Source: Liolophura sinensis (lineage: Eukaryota > Mollusca > Polyplacophora > Chitonida > Chitonidae). Taken from it: a stretch of 64,000 nucleotides of DNA. Numbering within the stretch: position 1 is the stretch's first letter; each line of letters begins with the position of its first letter. The stretch spans positions 7,507,501-7,571,500 of the forward strand of contig NC_088303.1 of NCBI RefSeq assembly GCF_032854445.1, given 5' to 3'. Positions 59,401 to 64,000 of this stretch are shown in pieces. Under the pieces are notes generated by a model. The model searched no databases. It was not told the DNA's origin and was given only the letters and a program-made list of their open reading frames with translations. The translations under genes were made by a program, and so were the position numbers.

Positions 59401-62400
59401 GTGTACGAACTTTCAGTCTTTTTACCACACTATAATTGCAGGGTGTTGCCAGAATCTTTGAGATGGCTTTTGTTGAAGAAGAAATTCCTGAAGGCAGAGA
59501 AGCTGGTAAAGACACTGGTGAAGTACAACAAGTTGGACTACCCTGAGGCCGCCATGATACAAGTCCGCCTTCAGGTCGTGGCCGCCTCTGACACCAAGAC
59601 AAACAGCTACACCGTCCTTGACCTTGTCAGAACACCGACGATCCGGCGAAGGTCACTCATACTCTCCTTTACATGGTAAGAACGTTCACCCAGTGATACA
59701 TGTATACCAGACATGAATTACATGATCAGTGGTTGTTTGCCTATGTCTGCTGGTATTACGTAAGTAACCCACTTTTTGTTACGTTTAACAGAACAGACAG
59801 TATATATACACGTGCCCAATATATACAAGCATCGATAAAGTATCCCACCTAAAGTATAAAACATGTAAATGTGTGGATACAATTAGTGATATATATATCG
59901 CAGAACATGTATATCAAAGGGCGAACATCAAAAATAAAAAATAAAAAAAAATAAGTGAGAACACCGTTGTCACCTTTTAGCCTTTGTGCGCGTTATTTTA
60001 TTTTCATGACCCGTGTTTTACCATTTTGTCATGTACATGTGGACTGATGAAGGGTATGAGGTACCTGGCATCGTGTTTCCGTTTTCGCTAATATGGTGTA
60101 TCCCATAGTCTCGTAAGAAATCCATATTAAAAGTCCTGATGGGGCAGATAAGCTCTTTTTAATTATTTTAATTAAGTAAATTTGATGACTTCATTAATTG
60201 AGAAAGGAAGACCGTTTCATGTCAGATTTGTCCTGTTTTCGTATGAATTCTACAGGCTCTCCTAGGGTCTCCTGTACATTTCCACTAGCCTTTCTCTGGG
60301 AGCTACAGATTTGTCCTATCGTCGTATGAATTCTCCAGGTTCTCGGCGAGTCTTGTGTACGTTGGCCTGTCATTGGGAGCTACAGATTTGGCGGGAAACA
60401 AATTCCTGAACCTATTCATCAGCGGTGCTGTGGAATTTCCTGCGTACATATCTTCCTTAATCATACTAAAGCGGTATGTAGACGCTTCTATACTGTACAG
60501 TTTCTAACCTCAAAGATAAATGCAGATTAAGAAACGGTGTATTAGTTGTAACAGTTTCGTGTGTTAACATTGCATTGATTACTACACATTACCTAACGGA
60601 CTTCTTAACGGTATGGGAAAGTGAATCCGATCTTTAACTTTGTGTTATATTCACAAGATACTAGTAAGCATCTGTTTGTCAAATAGTTAAACACATGTAC
60701 TTATATGCAAACATGTAACTCTGATTCGAGTGGCCCAGCCACTTAAGTTACAATACGGAATGTCGAAGTCCGGAAAACATGGGATCAAACCCCGGGTCGG
60801 ATCATACCAAGACTGAAATAATGCTACTCGCCTCAGTACTGAGAGGTTGGAGTAAGGAAACACGACTGATCCTGTGTCAGTATAGTGTGACTGCGTGGGG
60901 TGTCATGTCTGGTGTTTTTGGCATGACACTTCAGTGTCGGCAGCAGTTTGGCGGCATGAACTCGCCTTGTCACAAGAAGACACAGTATATGTACACACAC
61001 ACCTAATGACTCCTCGTCATATGGACTCGCCCTATCGCAAGAAAGCACAGTATATGTACACATACCTAATGACTCCTCGTCGTCATATGACTGAACTTGT
61101 ACGACACAAGTATACATACACGTACATACAATGCGTAACGAGATTAAGTGTGTCGTACATACAGGATAGTATATACCGTTTTTGTGCAGAAGAGTTTTAT
61201 TTTAGTGTGGTACCTTTGTCTCCCCACAGTTGCATTGCACAGGGGAACAATGCACCAAACTACAACCAAACTCCTTTGAAATCTATGTAGCAGCGCATAA
61301 GACTCTCCAGGATAAAAAAACAGGGAGAGCGTAGAGGGCGGGAAAAAATGTGATTTTCTTAGCAATAACTACTCAGATAGAATGTACAGTTACTGATGGC
61401 GGTTGCAGATGAAGTCGTCTCTTTCATTTGAACAAACCGCGCACAAACTATCCTTCTTCAGGGACTACCACCCATTTGAGTCCGTTTCGCAGTGTAACTA
61501 TCGTGGCAGCGCCACTCGAATCAGAATTAGACACATACAAATGTATTTGCAACTGTTTAATACTGTGTATATTCAGCTTTGGAAGACGAAGACCTAAAGC
61601 CGCATACTTCTTTGCATGCGGACTGACATGCATTGGCTCGGGATTTATTTCCAAAAAAGGTGTGTAACCGGTAATTTATTGTGAGAGATGCAGTCTTTTG
61701 GGGGGTTTATCAAACAACAAGCATGCAGTCGTTGAAATCTTTCTACACCTGTTAAGAGTCACAAAAAATACCAGGATTTACAACGCGTGGGTTGCCAATA
61801 CCAGCCCTATACATGAAGGAATGTGCATTGACAACGCGTGTTTTGTCAATACCAGCGCTATACATGAAGGAATGTGCATTGACAACGCGTGAGTTGTCAA
61901 TACCAGCCCTATACATGAAGGAATGTGAATTGACAGCCCGTGGGTTGTCAATACCAGCCCTATACATGAAGGAATGTGCATTGACAACGCGTGGGTTGTT
62001 GTACTTCTTTGACGTTAGTCTGCATGCATGTATACACTCAAAAAAATCAATCTATTAATTTTAACAGCGAGTCTGTTGTCTTAGCGATGTATTTATTTAT
62101 TAATTTGTTTATTTATTTGATTGGTGTTTTACGCCGTACTCAAGAATATTTCACTTATACCACGGCGACGGCAGAGCCAGGGGGAAACCCACGACCATCC
62201 GCAGGTTGCTGACAGACCTTCCCACTTACGGCCAGAGAGGAAGCCAGCATGAGCTGGACTTGAACTCACAGTTTCTTAGCGATGTATTCTGTATTCTTAG
62301 CGATGTATTCTGTTATTATAGCATAATACTCTGTCATATTTAACAAAATATCCTGTTCGTCTGCTATAATCTTCATGTTGAATAAATAGAATATGCGTGT

Positions 62401-63653
62401 TGCATTAACAGAATAATCAGTTTCGCATTCTAGCATCACTCAGACAACAGACTTTCTGTTAAACTTGATAGATTAATTTTTTGAGTGTAGGGCTATAGGC
62501 TTCTACGTCTAGACGTATTAAGTCAAAAACGTGTCATATCTGAAAAAGTTGACAGTTACATACATTATTATGCTACATCAACCTGACATTTCAAGAAAGA
62601 ATCTGTGTTTTCTAAAACACCTGTTGATTTTTTAGCCTAGAGAGAATTAAGAATTCATGAAGCGCTGTTAACGTTATGTTCACTTAACTACCACGGCAAC
62701 CAGTAGTGTAGGTATTACGTCGACATGGTAGTTGCGAGCTCGTAATGTTAGGAGAGCTTGGTGAAACTGAGCCTGGTCCCAGATGCGGCATACACTTGAA
62801 GGATACATGAAAAGGTTTACTGTATTATAAAACGAAGAGTATGGTTTGAAGGAAAATGTAGAGCAATATACCAAAACAATGAGCTTTTTTTCGTTTTTGA
62901 TGCACCCGTATATTTTATATTCCTTAATAACCCCTTTGCTGTATATATATTTTCTGCTATTGCTCGGGAATGTTCATAAATGACGTCACGGATGAACAGA
63001 CTTGAAACGCTGGACCAGTTTAGCGCCTGCAATTCAGCTCCCCCGAAACAAAGTTATTTTGACAGCTACATGTATCACTGTTTGACGTCACTAGAGTAAG
63101 CCACTGAATTTACTCACCGCTGGGACTTAAGGAAAACTGTAGATTAAAGTCATTTTTACGCTTCAAGAAGAAAGCTGAGAAGTTTTTATACTTCCACGTA
63201 TTACGCCATGTCTTAAATTCCATATTAAGAAGTAAAAACCAAGCGATTCATTATTCTTTAAGCTCGGCATCAATAAAGCTTAAAACTTGTCGTACATGGC
63301 CACCACAGGTTAAAACGCGGCTTAAATGAACTGAGGGGGGATGGGGATGGAGGTATATTTGTACAATTTCCCTCCATGTCAATAGGATCTGGGAGAGGGG
63401 GAGTAGAATGTACATGTACATGACTGTCAGAAGTTATGTTATATGCATTTACTCTTACATGGTTTATCTTTCAGCTGTATCAGATCGTGTTTTGTTTACT
63501 GTCAAAACTAATCCGAGTCATTTTCTTGCCTTTCTCAGACACAAGTCTCCAGCACCTGTCGCTGGCCCTGTTCATGTTTGGGAAGTACTGTACCGCTGGA
63601 ATGTACACTGTCCTCTTTCTCTTTGCAGCTGAACTCTACCCGACTGTAGTAAG
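56180..63653 (+). CDS. SLC22-type organic ion transporter, 3'-incomplete in window
   Basis: Seven exons join in frame (phases 0, 0, 2, 2, 2, 1) to about 435 residues. Most SLC22 proteins have about 540-560, so one to three C-terminal exons with the last two membrane segments lie beyond the window. Family: polyspecific carriers of organic cations, anions, zwitterions or carnitine in the plasma membrane. Landmarks in order: cytoplasmic N-terminus and TM1 (residues ~19-42); a large Cys-rich extracellular loop with five N-glycosylation sequons (NWT, NLT, NVS, NET, NTT); WDL before TM2; MFS motif A (GFLSDSIGRR); WRYIQLAITLP; PESLRWLL on the central cytoplasmic loop; ILKRFGRRRPK; and AELYPTVVR. The ATG at 56,180 opens directly into MTVALNELIEKLGNPGRLQ, typical for the family start. 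Substrate class (OCT, OCTN, OAT or other) cannot be told from these exons. Introns contain transposable elements but all coding exons look intact. Confidence 0.93.
57044..57274 (+). CDS. SLC22-type transporter exon 2
   Basis: Acceptor 'tttgacag|tgggat', donor 'ttgcag|gtaata'; 77 codons, phase 0 at both ends. Encodes WDLICGNQYLIG, TM2 with MFS motif A (GFLSDSIGRRPVV), TM3 and the start of TM4. Confidence 0.95.
57657..58955 (+). mobile_element. 5'-truncated non-LTR retrotransposon in intron 2
   Basis: A frame to 58,343 encodes the part of the reverse transcriptase protein after the catalytic YxDD. It starts at NPQKT and shows YHKHLDIILQHDGKWDEHI, LYNRLIRSTVEDGDILYDN, LNWTPLYVRRRQHRILLF and DWNDLPKHIR. 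These are typical of the thumb and C-terminal region of Jockey/CR1-like elements. A 1-nt frameshift near 58,330 then puts the rest in another frame to 58,605 (NFKKFYLHQLLLRRY, and a CHYCNNACEDTFYYF zinc-knuckle-like end). The 3' untranslated part ends with aaataaataaag near 58,955. The endonuclease and RT catalytic core are missing, so it cannot move. It sits in sense orientation to the transporter gene. Confidence 0.9.
59043..59239 (+). CDS. SLC22-type transporter exon 3
   Basis: Acceptor 'atcattcag|ggcttg', donor 'acatatg|gtttgt' (phase 0 in, 2 out). Encodes GLQTTSHTMLMEMF, TM5 and TM6 with WYLIQNWRYIQLAITLP. Confidence 0.93.
59442..59675 (+). CDS. SLC22-type transporter exon 4
   Basis: Acceptor 'aattgcag|ggtgtt', donor 'acatg|gtaaga' (phase 2 in, 2 out). 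Encodes VLPESLRWLLLKKKF and the long central cytoplasmic loop to the start of TM7 (SLILSFTW). The Trp codons at both junctions are split. Confidence 0.95.
60223..60388 (+). repeat. 83-bp tandem duplication spanning the intron 4/exon 5 junction
   Basis: 'cagatttgtcctgttttcg' at 60,223 and 'cagatttgtcctatcgtcg' at 60,306 start two consecutive similar units. Each contains 'gtatgaattct(a/c)cagg', i.e. a 3' splice site, and the first part of exon 5 ('ctgggagctacagattt'). Only the second unit keeps the reading frame. In the first, splicing at 60,255/60,256 would read a stop three codons later. Confidence 0.9.
60339..60473 (+). CDS. SLC22-type transporter exon 5
   Basis: Acceptor 'tctccag|gttctc', donor 'aagcg|gtatgt' (phase 2 in, 2 out). 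Encodes TM7 end and TM8: FSASLVYVGLSLGATDL, then ISGAVEFPAYISSLIILK. An alternative, decayed acceptor lies 83 bases upstream. Confidence 0.93.
60731..61100 (+). mobile_element. SINE family C in intron 5
   Basis: A-box-like 'gagtggcccagccactta', B box 'gggatcaaacccc', then 'gtcggatcataccaagac', 'gggtgtcatgtctggtgt', 'gacacttcagtgtcgg', and a 3' end with 'cgtcgtcatatgactgaa'. A stretch containing 'aagacacagtatatgtacac' and 'atgactcctcgt' is duplicated near the 3' end (60,977-61,090). Confidence 0.85.
61577..61659 (+). CDS. SLC22-type transporter exon 6
   Basis: Acceptor 'atattcag|ctttgg', donor 'aaaaag|gtgtgt' (phase 2 in, 1 out). Encodes FGRRRPKAAYFFACGLTCIG, i.e. the loop with the second Arg-rich motif and TM9. 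Confidence 0.9.
61796..62000. repeat. 51-bp minisatellite in intron 6, four copies
   Basis: Four units starting 'caataccagccctatacatg' and ending 'gacaacgcgtg(g)gttgt', with few substitutions and a partial unit before the first. Since 51 is divisible by three, frames stay open on both strands (SIPALYMKECALTTR on +, NSHSFMYRAGIDN on -). These are not genes. Confidence 0.96.
62094..62273 (-). mobile_element. SINE family A in intron 6, 5'-truncated, with TSD
   Basis: Tail and 3' block ('tgttttacgccgtactcaag'), body and B-box region ('tggacttgaactcacag') are present; the A-box head is missing. The perfect 15-bp repeat 'tcttagcgatgtatt' flanks it at 62,079-62,093 and 62,274-62,288, with a third copy at 62,295-62,309. 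Confidence 0.95.
62795..63290 (+). repeat. Repeat E copy 2 in intron 6
   Basis: Collinear direct relative of 53,355-53,850; see that entry. No open frame or terminal inverted repeat was identified. Confidence 0.8.
63539..63653 (+). CDS. SLC22-type transporter exon 7
   Basis: Acceptor 'cctttctcag|acacaa' (phase 1 in). Encodes TSLQHLSLALFMFGKYCTAG (TM10) and AELYPTVV(R). Two donors are possible: 'gactgta|gtaagg' ending the exon at 63,648 in phase 0, or 'agtaag|gtgcct' ending it at 63,653 in phase 2 and keeping the conserved Arg. The following intron runs to the window end. Confidence 0.9.
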
Positions 63654-64000
63654 GTGCCTGCCCTTTTCACATATAGTACACTCAGTCATATCACATATAG
63701 ATTATACGAGCTCTTCGCTGACCCAGATGATCAAAGCCTTGCCTTGACACAACAATCAGACCCTTGGCTCATCAGACCCTATACCGTCTTCCTGTGGCAA
63801 GGCGTGTCCATATGACAAAGTGTTGCCACCACTGATGTATTATGCCGAAGACACCAGACATCATGTCCATTGGCATTATACTGGGTCAACCAGTCCTGTT
63901 TCCGTGCTTTATCCATAAAAGTGAAAAACTTAAGATAAATATATAAATAGATATTTTAGATGTTTATAGGTAAACATATAGATAAATATTGTTTTAAAAT
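63654..64000 (+). other. Start of transporter intron 7
   Basis: No further exon with family residues (expected to continue after TVVR with a conserved Asn and TM11) is found before the window ends. Confidence 0.6.

Noticed and set aside
61752-62058. Overlapping open frames on both strands in intron 6
   Set aside because: They follow the 51-bp minisatellite in both directions and show no coding bias.

Overview
The window is eukaryotic nuclear DNA, AT-rich and gene-poor. Its tRNA-derived SINE families, tandem repeats and intron-rich gene structure suggest a marine lophotrochozoan, most probably a mollusc. That assignment is by recognition of the repeat types and was not tested by a search. No bacterial operons, rRNA genes, true tRNA genes or CRISPR arrays were seen.

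The only clearly functional protein-coding gene is at the right end on the + strand (56,180 to beyond the window). It is an SLC22-type (major facilitator superfamily) organic ion transporter. Seven exons with consistent splice phases encode about 435 residues, and the C-terminal exons lie outside the window. Its introns carry a 5'-truncated non-LTR retrotransposon, SINEs, a 51-bp minisatellite and a decayed duplicate of the start of exon 5.

From about 6.5 to 30 kb the window is old duplicated DNA. Block A (6.5-11.2 kb) and block B (12.35-18.3 kb) are diverged direct copies. Block B continues into the left arm (16.3-20.5 kb) of a large diverged inverted repeat whose right arm (block C) is 24.2-30.1 kb. 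Blocks A and C share a decayed coding fragment of unknown family. Inside the right arm, about 1.45 kb is present twice at very high identity, exactly on the two sides of a 200-N gap. This is most simply an unmerged contig or haplotype overlap.

From 31 to 53 kb the window holds SINE copies, several with clear target-site duplications, and minisatellites. It also holds a broken tyrosine recombinase gene of the Crypton/DUF3504 type (34.8-36.5 kb), itself interrupted by a SINE, and a decayed Tc1-like transposase (50.6-51.2 kb). A promoter-like cluster at 51.95-52.03 kb has two perfect heat-shock elements next to a TATA box. A possible terminal exon of a single-pass membrane protein lies on the - strand near 39.5 kb. 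Stretches with nothing recognisable are listed as such.
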